A DNA stretch of 13,557 bases from Candidatus Dadabacteria bacterium (GTDB lineage Bacteria > Desulfobacterota_D > UBA1144 > Nemesobacterales > JADFKM01): positions 1-13,557 of the forward strand of contig JADFKM010000056.1 of NCBI GenBank assembly GCA_022564935.1, read 5' to 3'. The notes beneath the pieces are model-generated. The model did no database searches and had not been told where the DNA came from. It saw nothing but the letters and a program-made list of their open reading frames with translations. Both the position numbers and the translations under genes were made by a program. Positions 1 through 6,961 of the stretch are shown one piece after another. The first letter of the stretch is position 1, and each line of letters begins with the position of its first letter.

Positions 1-1329
1 TTGCTTCGGAACCTTTATGAGGTCGTGAATGAGGGCCTGCCCATCTGAGTTGGAAATCTTGTTTAAGGCACGCGCAAAAAATACCGAGAGCAAATAGAAC
101 ACCGTTAACTGAGTGGTAAAGGCTTTTGTCGAGGCGACCCCGATTTCAGGGCCGGCGCGGGTATGGATGGAGGTATCGGCGTCCCGAGCTATCTTGCTGT
201 TGATGACGTTTGTGATTGCAAGCGTGCTCGCACCCGCCCTCTTTGCCTCGAGCAGCGCCTCCGAGGTATCGGCCGTCTCCCCCGATTGTGAAACGGCGAT
301 CACGAGGGTGTTGTCGCCCGTCATGGGCTCGCGATATCTGAACTCCGAGGCGAGGTCCACTTCGACCGGCACTCTTGAGAGCTTCTCGATCATGTACCTG
401 CCGGCGAGACAGGCATGATATGAAGTGCCGCAGGCTATCAAAACTATTCTGTTTATATCTTTAATCAGACCGGGTTGTAAATCCTCAATGTGCACGTCGC
501 CGCTTTCTTCGTTAAACCTGCCCCTTATGGTGTCAAGAACGGCCCGCGGCTGCTCGTGAATCTCCTTGAGCATGTAGTGTTTGTAACCGCCTTTTTCTAC
601 CAGCACCGGGTCCCATGAGAGCCTCGTGGTCTCCCTGTTCTGAACTTCCCCCGAAAGGTCGGTGATGGTGAAGCCGTCAGTGTCCACGACGGCCATATCG
701 CCGTCCTCTAGAAACACCACATCGTGGGTATAGGGTAGTACTGCCGGTGTGTCGGAAGCAAAAAAATACTCACCGTCTCCCACTGCAAGCACGAGAGGGG
801 AAAACTTCCTTATCCCTATGATTTTTCCCGGCTCACGCTCAGACATGACTACTACAGCATAGGAGCCTTCGATCCTTCCGAAAGCGCCCATTACGGCCTC
901 TTCCAAGCTCATCCCGGCTTTTGTTCGTTCCTCGATGAGGTGGGCGATTACCTCTGTGTCGGTGTCGGAAGAAAACTCATAACCCTTATCAAGAAGCTCT
1001 CTTTTGAGCTCCCGGTAGTTCTCGATGATGCCGTTGTGAACTACGATGGTACTGCCTGAGACCTGAGGATGCGCATTGGTCGTAGATGCTACGCCGTGGG
1101 TTGCCCACCTTGTATGACCCATTCCTACGTGCCCGCTAATGGTCATTCCTTTTAGCTTTTGCCTTAAATTAGCAAGCTTGCCCTCGCTTTTGACGACCCT
1201 GGCACGTGAGCCCTCCATAACCGCTATCCCGGAAGAGTCGTATCCCCTGTATTCGAGGCTCTTCAGACCCTCAAGGAGTATTTCAACCGTTTTAGATGCC
1301 TGGCCTATGTAACCGAATATGCCGCACAT
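1..1329 (-). CDS. glmS: Glutamine--fructose-6-phosphate aminotransferase (isomerizing), partial, C-terminus outside window
   Basis: Converts fructose-6-phosphate plus glutamine to glucosamine-6-phosphate, the first committed step to UDP-GlcNAc, in the cytoplasm. The start is fixed by MCGIFGY: Cys2 is the class II amidotransferase nucleophile exposed after Met removal. The glutaminase domain fills about residues 2-220, with GHTRWATHG and a VHNGIIENY motif. The first sugar isomerase (SIS) domain follows, with IACGTSYHA near residue 297, AVSQSGETADT near 345 and ASTKAFTTQ near 400. The frame is open for 443 codons up to base 1, so roughly the last quarter (second SIS domain) is missing from the window, not from the gene. 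It starts 50 nt after the glmU stop on the same strand, which fits a glmU-glmS operon. The Shine-Dalgarno site is weak (AGGA about 14 nt upstream). I see no glmS ribozyme in the short spacer. Identification is very secure. Confidence 0.97.
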   Translation of the reverse strand, partial: MCGIFGYIGQASKTVEILLEGLKSLEYRGYDSSGIAVMEGSRARVVKSEGKLANLRQKLKGMTISGHVGMGHTRWATHGVASTTNAHPQVSGSTIVVHNGIIENYRELKRELLDKGYEFSSDTDTEVIAHLIEERTKAGMSLEEAVMGAFGRIEGSYAVVVMSEREPGKIIGIRKFSPLVLAVGDGEYFFASDTPAVLPYTHDVVFLEDGDMAVVDTDGFTITDLSGEVQNRETTRLSWDPVLVEKGGYKHYMLKEIHEQPRAVLDTIRGRFNEESGDVHIEDLQPGLIKDINRIVLIACGTSYHACLAGRYMIEKLSRVPVEVDLASEFRYREPMTGDNTLVIAVSQSGETADTSEALLEAKRAGASTLAITNVINSKIARDADTSIHTRAGPEIGVASTKAFTTQLTVFYLLSVFFARALNKISNSDGQALIHDLIKVPKQ

Positions 1330-1379
1330 ATTTATGGGTTTATCCTAAAATCGCCAAACATAAACTCAATATCACACCA

Positions 1380-2759
1380 TCATGCTTTGGATTTTTTCGG
1401 CTTTCTGCTCCAACCTTTAATCTCAACCTGCTTCGACCTTTCAACGGCCAGCGAGCCCTCAGGAACGTCCTTTGTTATTGTTGAGCCTGCTCCCGTGGTG
1501 GCGCCCTTCCCCACCCTTACCGGGGCCACGAGCATCGTATCGCTTCCGATGAACGCATTGTCATCGATAACGGTTTTGTGCTTTGAGAATCCGTCATAGT
1601 TGCATGTGATTGTGCCGGCGCCGATGTTGACCCCTTCGCCCACTGAAGCGTCGCCCACATATGACAAATGGGGGACTTTTGAGCCATGGCCGATGTTGGA
1701 CTTCTTTATCTCGACGAAACTGCCAATTTTAGCCTTTGAATGAACGACCGTCTCGGGTCTGAGATTGGCAAACGGCCCGACCGATACGTAATTGCTTATA
1801 GAAGCCTTAACTATATGGCAGTTAAAGCGTATAAGCACGTTGTGTCCTATGACGGAGTCTTCAATCCAAACCGAAGGGCCTATTTCACACCCCCATCCGA
1901 TGGAGCAATCTCCCAGGATATGTGCATTGGGATATATGACCGTGTCGACCCCTATCCTGACATCTGGAGTAATATAGGTCGAAGAGGGGTCGATGATGGT
2001 CACACCGCCGTCCATAAGCCGGTTGTTCTTCCTGTTTCTAAGCTTCGTTTCCACCGCTGCAAGCTCAGCCCTTGTATTGACTCCGAGGACTTCGTCACTG
2101 TGCCGGGTCATTACGGCGTTAACATTCTCACCGCTGTTGATGGCAAAATCGACGATGTCGGGGAGGTAGTACTCGTGCTGCACATTGTTTGGGTTTAGGT
2201 TCTCAAGGGCGTTCCAAAGGAATGCCGAGTCTACGCAGTACACTCCTGCATTGATTTCAGATATTTGCTTTTCCTTGGCAGTTGCGTCCTTCTCCTCGAC
2301 GACCTTCTTAATATCTCCGCGGGAACTCCTTGAGATTCTCCCGTAGCCCTCAGGCTCATCAAGGACGGTTGAAAGGATCGAAAGGACAGATTTGGAATCT
2401 TTGTGCCTGGTTGTAAAGTCATTGATTGTTTCTTTACATATAAGGGGAGTGTCGCCGTTGATAATAAGCACATCGCCTTGGTAGTTCGCTAAGAGCTTGC
2501 GTGCACAAAGGACGGCGTGGCCCGTGCCGAGCTGTTCGCCCTGGTAGGCAAAGCGCAGTCCTTTACCATTTAACTGCTCCTTAACTTGAGATGAGCCGTG
2601 TCCCGTAACAACTACCGTTCGGAATGTTTTCAGCTCACTTGCGGCATCGAGCACGTAGCTAAGCATGGAGCGGCCCAGGATTCTGTGCAGCACCTTGGGT
2701 AGTTCGGAGTGCATCCGCTTTCCCTTGCCCGCGGCCAGTATTATTACCGCTACCTGCAT
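1380..2759 (-). CDS. glmU: Bifunctional UDP-N-acetylglucosamine pyrophosphorylase / glucosamine-1-phosphate N-acetyltransferase
   Basis: Acetylates glucosamine-1-phosphate and then uridylates it, giving UDP-GlcNAc for peptidoglycan and LPS. With the chosen start it has 459 residues, the usual length for the family. The N-terminal nucleotidyltransferase carries the signature LAAGKGKRM at about residues 9-17, and NGDTPL near 101-106 holds the metal-binding Asp. From about residue 250 the hexapeptide-repeat left-handed beta helix follows. HLSYVGDASVGEG begins at His364, matching the E. coli catalytic His363, and is followed by NIGAGTITCNYDG. An in-frame ATG at 2792 exists, but it lies inside the upstream cupin gene. 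The ATG at 2759 starts directly before QVAVIILAAG, as in other GlmU proteins, with GGGAGGG and GAAGGG purine runs ahead of it. It begins 7 nt after the cupin stop, so the two are almost certainly co-transcribed. Confidence 0.97.
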   Translation of the reverse strand: MQVAVIILAAGKGKRMHSELPKVLHRILGRSMLSYVLDAASELKTFRTVVVTGHGSSQVKEQLNGKGLRFAYQGEQLGTGHAVLCARKLLANYQGDVLIINGDTPLICKETINDFTTRHKDSKSVLSILSTVLDEPEGYGRISRSSRGDIKKVVEEKDATAKEKQISEINAGVYCVDSAFLWNALENLNPNNVQHEYYLPDIVDFAINSGENVNAVMTRHSDEVLGVNTRAELAAVETKLRNRKNNRLMDGGVTIIDPSSTYITPDVRIGVDTVIYPNAHILGDCSIGWGCEIGPSVWIEDSVIGHNVLIRFNCHIVKASISNYVSVGPFANLRPETVVHSKAKIGSFVEIKKSNIGHGSKVPHLSYVGDASVGEGVNIGAGTITCNYDGFSKHKTVIDDNAFIGSDTMLVAPVRVGKGATTGAGSTITKDVPEGSLAVERSKQVEIKGWSRKPKKSKA

Positions 2760-2766
2760 AGCCCTT

Positions 2767-3147
2767 CTACACCCTCCCGTATTTATCTTCAAGCCTGATT
2801 ATGTCGTCGATTTCCGGTGAGGAAACTTCTATAATCTCTGAGTCCTCGACCGCTGACATCCTGTGTTTTGTGAGCGGGGGAATTCTCAATGCATCCCCGG
2901 GCAGCAGTGTGATCTTTGTATGTGCATCATCTTCGGTGTCAAGCTCCACCAATACTTTGCCGGTGAGTAGATACATGGTTTCGTCCTTCTTCTCATGGTA
3001 CTGGTAACTCATGCTGTGTCCGCTCAATAAGTGTATGATTTTACCAACGTATCTATCCGTTATAGCCCACCAGAGCTCATAGCCCCAGGGCTTATCCACG
3101 CGCTTGATTACGTTCGTTGAGCCGCCGGAGCTTTGTTGAGTCGTCAT
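2767..3147 (-). CDS. Small cupin-domain protein, mannose-6-phosphate isomerase type II-like
   Basis: A 126-residue single-domain cupin, likely cytoplasmic. It opens with VDKPWGYELWW (residues 17-27), typical of the cupin part of type II phosphomannose isomerases and of stand-alone sugar-phosphate cupins. Cupin motif 1 is YQYHEKKDETMYLLTG with His51 and Glu56 as likely metal ligands; motif 2 is GDALRIPPLTKH with His95. The usual HxH is replaced by HEK, a common variant in this subgroup. It lacks a nucleotidyltransferase domain, so it is not a full bifunctional PMI/GMP enzyme. Its placement 7 nt before glmU suggests a sugar-phosphate role, perhaps isomerisation, but the substrate is an inference. 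The Shine-Dalgarno site is weak. The fold is secure, the exact reaction is not. Confidence 0.85.
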   Translation of the reverse strand: MTTQQSSGGSTNVIKRVDKPWGYELWWAITDRYVGKIIHLLSGHSMSYQYHEKKDETMYLLTGKVLVELDTEDDAHTKITLLPGDALRIPPLTKHRMSAVEDSEIIEVSSPEIDDIIRLEDKYGRV

Positions 3148-3230
3148 TACAGCACTTGATCTTGGGTTATGTCCTACAGTGGTAACTGCCCTATTTGTCC
3201 GGGGGATTCGGTGGAGGGAAGGTCAGGACC

Positions 3231-3659
3231 TCAAAACGGCACGTCGTCGGAGCCTAACGGCTCGTCACCCATATCCATGTTCGCTCCTTCCATTTCTTCC
3301 TGGGTCGAATCCATTTTTTGCCTTTCTCCGGGGGAACCGAGCATCTGCATATTGTTAGCTACAATTTCTGTGGTCCATCTCTTGTTTCCTTCTTTATCCT
3401 CCCACTGTCGTGTCTTTATTCTGCCCTCTATATAGACGCTCTTTCCCTTGGTAAGGTATTCGCCGCAGATCTCAGCCAGCCTTCCCCAGGCGACGATCCT
3501 GTGCCATTCGGTGAATTCCCTCTTTTCCCCTTCCTTGCTCGTGCTGACTTCGGTAGTGGCGATGGTGAAGTTGGCAACGGGCTTTCCGCTGGGGGAATAC
3601 CTGATCTCCGGATCGCGTCCCAGATTACCCACTAAAATTACCTTGTTTACAGATGCCAT
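3231..3659 (-). CDS. ssb: Single-stranded DNA-binding protein
   Basis: Homotetrameric SSB that coats single-stranded DNA in replication, recombination and repair. The 142 residues comprise an OB fold (about 1-110) that begins with [20 protein letters not shown] and contains EWHRIVAWG (51-59), where Trp52 is a DNA-stacking position, and [16 protein letters not shown] (79-94). A short Met/Glu/Asp-rich linker leads to the acidic tip DDVPF, the docking tail for partner proteins such as RecO, PriA and Exo I. The tail is short compared with enterobacterial SSB but complete. An AGAGAGG Shine-Dalgarno site sits about 8 nt before the ATG. It lies 64 nt after the NUDIX gene and 83 nt before the cupin, so it may share their transcript or have its own promoter. 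Identification is very secure. Confidence 0.97.
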   Translation of the reverse strand: MASVNKVILVGNLGRDPEIRYSPSGKPVANFTIATTEVSTSKEGEKREFTEWHRIVAWGRLAEICGEYLTKGKSVYIEGRIKTRQWEDKEGNKRWTTEIVANNMQMLGSPGERQKMDSTQEEMEGANMDMGDEPLGSDDVPF

Positions 3660-3723
3660 CTAGAATACCTCTCTTTTTCATTTAGGATTGAAGTCTATCA
3701 CCTGAGGCTCAGAAAATCCAGTA

Positions 3724-4317
3724 TCAAAATAGATGGCCCGTTAAAGAGATGTATTGTTTCAGTATTCGCCCTGTCAATCCCCAAATTACATAATCCCGGT
3801 ATTTATATACATACTCAATCACATTTTTACCGTCTCTCTCTACAGATTTCTCATAGCAGTTTCCCGGATCCTTAAGATGTGAAATTGGAATCCACATGGC
3901 CTCGGCAACCTCATCCTCGCAGGTGTTTAGCTCGGCGCCGTGTTCCAGATAGGACACGAAAGGGGTAACTATATAGTGATTAACTTCAGGTGTCGTTGGA
4001 TTCACGTCGTCAAGGGGGCCTAATATGCTTCCCTTTAGGGTTAGGTCAATTCCGGTTTCTTCATACGTTTCGCGGATTGCTGTGGCCAGCAGGTCTTTAT
4101 CATTTGACTTTTTTTTCCCCCCGGGAAACGCCATATGACCAGAAAAAGCGTCTTTTTTGTTCTCAGTTCTTTTTATGAAGAGAATACGATAGTCCCCTCC
4201 GTCTCTCTCGATGAGAATCATAACAGAGGCAAATATAAAATTTCCTTGGTTTGTAATCCTTGCTCTTCTGCGAGAGTTAATTATGCGTTCAAGCTCTTCT
4301 ACAATATTGTCCGACAA
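3724..4317 (-). CDS. NUDIX hydrolase of the CoA pyrophosphatase (NudL/YeaB-like) type
   Basis: Predicted to cleave the pyrophosphate of coenzyme A or its derivatives to phosphopantetheine and 3',5'-ADP, a housecleaning role in the cytoplasm. In its 197 residues the UPF0035/CoAse signature runs from LFIKR (46-50) to FSGHMAFPGG (58-67), and the NUDIX box continues to RETYEETGI (82-90), with the CoAse-type spacing and Asp73 in place of the first Glu. The metal-binding Glu83, Glu86 and Glu87 are present. The start is TTG: the codon just upstream in frame is TAA, no in-frame ATG occurs before residue 33, and a strong GAGGAG lies 8 nt upstream. It begins 19 nt after the macro gene stop, so the two are probably co-transcribed. 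Other NUDIX substrates cannot be excluded, but the subfamily motif is good. Confidence 0.9.
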   Translation of the reverse strand: MSDNIVEELERIINSRRRARITNQGNFIFASVMILIERDGGDYRILFIKRTENKKDAFSGHMAFPGGKKKSNDKDLLATAIRETYEETGIDLTLKGSILGPLDDVNPTTPEVNHYIVTPFVSYLEHGAELNTCEDEVAEAMWIPISHLKDPGNCYEKSVERDGKNVIEYVYKYRDYVIWGLTGRILKQYISLTGHLF

Positions 4318-4325
4318 TTAATACG

Positions 4326-4331
4326 CTCCTC
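4326..4331 (-). promoter_or_regulatory. Strong Shine-Dalgarno site deciding the TTG start of the NUDIX gene
   Basis: GAGGAG on the minus strand, 8 nt before TTG at 4317. It justifies the non-ATG start, since an in-frame TAA directly precedes the TTG. Confidence 0.75.
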
Positions 4332-4336
4332 GATGT

Positions 4337-4909
4337 TTATGTAGATATTTGCCCTTTGTTTTGGTAATTGAGAGATGTAACCGATGTTAAATAGTCGTTG
4401 AATATGGAATAGACGTCGTTGTCGTATAGCACAAAATACACCTTTTCCAACGACCCGACCCCTTTCTCGAAATGATCGATAACCGTGTCTACCATTATCT
4501 CTGCGCACCTCTTTAAAGGAAAACCTCCGACTCCGGTGCCTATAGCGGGAAAGGCCAGCGATTTAATGCGCAGCTCATCTGCCCTGAGCAGGCTGCTGCG
4601 CGTCGTCTCTTTGAGGGATTGTTCAGAGACGCTTCCTCCCAGGCGCATTCCCGCGGCATGTATTACGTACCTGGCGGTCAGCTCCCCCGCCCCCGTTACG
4701 GCCGCTTCACCCAGGGGTATAGGGCCTATCCTGTCGCATTCGACCTGTATGGTCGGGCCGCCTCTAGTTCTCACGGCCCCAGCGACTCCGCTGCCGAGCA
4801 CAAGGTCCGTATTGGCCGCATTCACAATCCCGTCCACTTCCATCTGTGTAATATCCCCGGTGATGACTAAAACGGTATGGCTCCCGGCAGCTGTTGTAAA
4901 CTTCGCCAT
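4337..4909 (-). CDS. Macro-domain protein (ADP-ribose-binding, Appr-1"-p processing family)
   Basis: Single macro domain of 190 residues from the ATG at 4909. Macro domains bind ADP-ribose and often remove ADP-ribose or acetyl-ADP-ribose groups. Visible elements are VITGDITQMEVDGIVNAAN (15-33; Asp19 contacts adenine in the family), the phosphate-binding loop LGSGVAGAVRTRGG (38-51), GPIPLGEAAVT (62-72), YVIHAAG (81-87) and the second glycine loop PAIGTGVGGFP (121-131). The loop has Ala where MacroD-type hydrolases have the GVDG aspartate, so hydrolase activity is uncertain and binding is the safer call. A longer GTG start at 4963 would add 18 hydrophilic residues of unconvincing quality; neither start has a clear Shine-Dalgarno site. 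It heads the block of NUDIX, ssb, cupin, glmU and glmS, with a 19-nt gap to the NUDIX gene. It may supply or sense nucleotide metabolites handled next door, which is inference. Confidence 0.9.
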   Translation of the reverse strand: MAKFTTAAGSHTVLVITGDITQMEVDGIVNAANTDLVLGSGVAGAVRTRGGPTIQVECDRIGPIPLGEAAVTGAGELTARYVIHAAGMRLGGSVSEQSLKETTRSSLLRADELRIKSLAFPAIGTGVGGFPLKRCAEIMVDTVIDHFEKGVGSLEKVYFVLYDNDVYSIFNDYLTSVTSLNYQNKGQIST

Positions 4910-4915
4910 TTTAAT

Positions 4916-4943
4916 AGTATATTTGCGCTGCTGCTTATCGCAA
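4916..4943 (-). promoter_or_regulatory. Possible sigma-70-like promoter of the macro-NUDIX-ssb block
   Basis: On the minus strand TTGCGA (4943-4938) and TATACT (4921-4916) are separated by 16 bp. Transcription would start close to the ATG at 4909, giving a nearly leaderless mRNA and matching the absence of a Shine-Dalgarno site. If the GTG at 4963 is the true start this match is chance. Weak evidence. Confidence 0.25.
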
Positions 4944-5005
4944 CCGTTGCTTTCAATCTCCACACATTTCTTTTATTCAGTCTATATGGAAAAGATTTTA
5001 CGGAT

Positions 5006-5025
5006 GGTCTATCATTAACTAGACC
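5006..5025. repeat. Inverted repeat in the divergent spacer, candidate operator or leader hairpin
   Basis: GGTCTA, 8-nt spacer, TAGACC: perfect 6-bp arms, 14 nt ahead of the ATG at 5040 and about 100 bp ahead of the macro gene start on the other strand. The position suits an operator for a divergent promoter, or a hairpin in the leader of the 5040 gene. On the plus strand it is followed by TTTATTAT, too weak a U-run for a confident terminator. Function is inferred from position only. Confidence 0.35.
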
Positions 5026-5039
5026 TTTATTATCGTTGT

Positions 5040-5579
5040 ATGAGGAAGTCCTTGTTCAGTTGCCTCGTTATGATGTACTTTGCATACGGGTCGAATATGT
5101 GCATAGGGAGAATGAAGAATCGCATACCGGGCGCCGCCTCCTGCTGTACGGCCGTACTCGCCGGATACACCATCAAGTTCCACACCTTGAGCCCAAAGGA
5201 CGGCTCGGGAAAGTGTAATGCGTTTGAGACTCGCAGCGCTCTCGACGTCGTGTATGGAGTAATATACAAGATAGCCCCTGAGGACAAACCCCTCCTTGAC
5301 CGCTACGAAGGCCTTGGAGTTGTCTACGCACTTCGTAACGTGGTGCTTGAGTGCGAGGGAGCCTGCATCGAAGCGTTTACATACGCGGCTCTTCCCGAGG
5401 CGATTGACGATATGGTGCTCCCCTTTGCCTGGTACAAGTACTATGTATTGACTGGGGCAAAACAGAACAATTTCCCCGCGAGCTACATTGAGCGGATAGA
5501 GTCTGTATACGCTGTGGAGGACCCTGATATGGAAAGGGACAGAGTGAATAGGGAGATTGCAGGCATGGTATTTGCATAA
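5040..5579 (+). CDS. Gamma-glutamylcyclotransferase-like (GGCT/AIG2 fold) protein
   Basis: Member of the GGCT-like family, whose enzymes release 5-oxoproline from gamma-glutamyl compounds; the substrate here is unknown. The family hallmark YFAYGSNM sits at residues 13-20 and builds the substrate loop. DGSGKCNA (54-61) is also typical, and LLDRYEGLGVVY (85-96) supplies Glu90, which aligns with the catalytic acid of human GGCT. The protein has 179 residues from the ATG at 5040. Two in-frame ATGs at 5070 and 5073 sit right before YFAYGSNM and would give about 168 residues, a more usual N-terminus. No start has a well-placed Shine-Dalgarno site, although AGGAAG at 5043-5048 is nearby, so the start is open. 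It is divergent from the macro gene. Its neighbours also handle small metabolites, but no shared pathway is demonstrated. Confidence 0.85.
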   Translation: MRKSLFSCLVMMYFAYGSNMCIGRMKNRIPGAASCCTAVLAGYTIKFHTLSPKDGSGKCNAFETRSALDVVYGVIYKIAPEDKPLLDRYEGLGVVYALRNVVLECEGACIEAFTYAALPEAIDDMVLPFAWYKYYVLTGAKQNNFPASYIERIESVYAVEDPDMERDRVNREIAGMVFA

Positions 5580-5780
5580 GTTATTATTAGAAGACAGGGT
5601 AAATTCACACGATTTATGGATAGGTGTTCAAACAGAGGCGAATATTTGCCATGGAGATAATTTTGATGTCATTATTAATCAAATCCAGGTAAATGTTATA
5701 TAGACTCTTGGCAGGGAAACCGTGATTAGGATTCAGGTATAAGTGTTTATATGATCGCACGTAAAAGGATGATGTGTTAA

Positions 5781-6398
5781 TTGGCAAACAGTAAAGACGT
5801 CAGGATTTGCTTCGTGGGGGATTCATTTGTTTTGGGTGTGGGAGACCCCGAATGCCTCGGATGGACAGGAAGGGTAGCGCGCCGGGCGCTCGCGGCCGGA
5901 CACAATGTCACCTCATACAACATTGGGATCAGGGGTGAGACGACCCATGATATATTCAGGCGCTGGCGAGCCGAGGTTAAACGCCGTCTCGAAGGGGATT
6001 TCGATGGGCGGGTGGTATTTTCATTCGGCCTCAACGACATCGCAAACGTAGATAACGGCGTGACAATTACCATCGCAGATACTGTTCATGTAGCAGAAAA
6101 GATCGTTTTAGAATCCATCAAAGAATACAAGACCCTATGGATCGGCCCTCCCCCGGTAGCCGATCCGGTTCGTTCCAGGTTTATCGGAAGGATATCAAAG
6201 GCTTTTGAAAAACTTGCGGTTTCAAAGAAGATAAAGTTCTTAAATGTATTCGACTCCTTAAAGCGCTCTAAGGTATGGATGGCGGAGGTTGAAAACAATG
6301 ACGGCAGCCATCCCGGAGCCGAAGGCTACGAAGAATTCGCAAGGCTTGTGCTGGCATGGCCTTCGTGGTGGTATCGGCTCAAGAGCATCCCCTCCTAA
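5781..6398 (+). CDS. SGNH/GDSL-family hydrolase (lipase/esterase-like)
   Basis: A 205-residue serine hydrolase of the SGNH superfamily, which deacylates esters, lipids or acetylated sugars; the substrate cannot be told. The four blocks are present: FVGDSFVLGVGD with nucleophile Ser15, NIGIRGETT with Gly52, FGLNDI with Gly83 and Asn85, and DGSHPGA with Asp174 and His177 completing the triad. No signal peptide is visible, so it is probably cytoplasmic. The start is TTG at 5781: the codon just before it is an in-frame TAA, no ATG is available before the GDS block, and AAAAGGA lies 11 nt upstream. The 200-bp gap from the previous gene suggests its own promoter, though I cannot identify one. Confidence 0.9.
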   Translation: MANSKDVRICFVGDSFVLGVGDPECLGWTGRVARRALAAGHNVTSYNIGIRGETTHDIFRRWRAEVKRRLEGDFDGRVVFSFGLNDIANVDNGVTITIADTVHVAEKIVLESIKEYKTLWIGPPPVADPVRSRFIGRISKAFEKLAVSKKIKFLNVFDSLKRSKVWMAEVENNDGSHPGAEGYEEFARLVLAWPSWWYRLKSIPS

Positions 6399-6516
6399 AT
6401 TTCACTCATGTGTCGCCTTCGTCTCGATTGACACGTTCTCGATTCGGTATAGTCTAACCTTTTGAACATTTCCCAATAGAAAGTATGTCTAAACAATCGG
6501 ATAGGCTGGTTATATA

Positions 6517-6884
6517 ATGGAGTTTTTTTCAAACAAGGAAATAGTGCAAAACGCATACATGGCGTACACCGAGGGAGATATGTAGTCTCTTATCGATGTC
6601 TTTGACCCGGATATCGAATGGCGTTTTCTGGGAAACCCCGAGCTTATGAATATGGTTGGAGTTTACAAGGGGACAGAGGAGCTCCTCGATACATTAAACG
6701 AGTTATACGAGATACAAGAGATGAAACCGATTGATTTTGTTTCGGATGAAGACGAGGGCAAGGTCGTAGTCATAGGCTACTCAAAGGGCATGGTAAAGGC
6801 CACCGGTAAGGAATATGAAAAGTGACACTGTTAAATGAGATTATAGATTCAGGCCCCCTTTTAGAAGCCCTTAAAAATGACTGA
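6517..6884 (+). pseudogene. SnoaL/NTF2-like (ketosteroid isomerase-like fold) gene, broken by a stop and an out-of-frame deletion
   Basis: From the ATG at 6517 the frame gives EFFSNKEIVQNAYMAYTEGD, the normal first helices of SnoaL-like proteins, then TAG at 6583-6585 where a residue is expected. The same frame goes on with SLIDVFDPDIEWRFLGNP and GVYKGTEELLDTLNELYE, a clear continuation, and ends at TGA 6823-6825 after ATGKEYEK. One base out of that frame the family C-terminus resumes: KVTLLNEIIDSGPLLEALKN. Compared with relatives, about 11-13 residues (the strand before the DGK turn) are missing at the junction near 6820, so a small out-of-frame deletion is likely. Both lesions would abolish function. 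TAG is not reassigned here, because the cupin gene uses TAG as its stop. It lies just upstream of the permease, on the same strand. Assembly error cannot be excluded, but two independent lesions favour real decay. Confidence 0.75.
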
Positions 6885-6961
6885 GCCGAAACGACTGAGC
6901 AGCAAAGCCCCGTCGAGCCGCTTCAACAGGCCGATAAGCCTCGCCCTACTGGTGATTGACT

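Noticed and set aside
113-418. Plus-strand open frame within glmS
   Set aside because: Antisense to well-conserved GlmS SIS-domain sequence; no family motif of its own.
1740-2198. 152-codon plus-strand open frame within glmU
   Set aside because: Lies antisense to the glmU coding region with no recognisable domain; the minus-strand frame is clearly GlmU.
5572-5703. 43-codon plus-strand frame from TTG overlapping the end of the GGCT-like gene (LLLEDRVNSHDLWIGV...)
   Set aside because: It looks mildly protein-like but has no Shine-Dalgarno site, uses AT-rich codons unlike its neighbours, and matches no family I recognise.
5710-5730. Possible sigma-54 promoter (TTGGCAGGGAAACC) before the SGNH gene
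   Set aside because: The GG box is partial and no TTGC lies at the required spacing.
6428-6453. TTGACA followed by TATAGT upstream of the NTF2-like remnant
   Set aside because: The spacer is only 14 bp, too short for a standard sigma-70 promoter.
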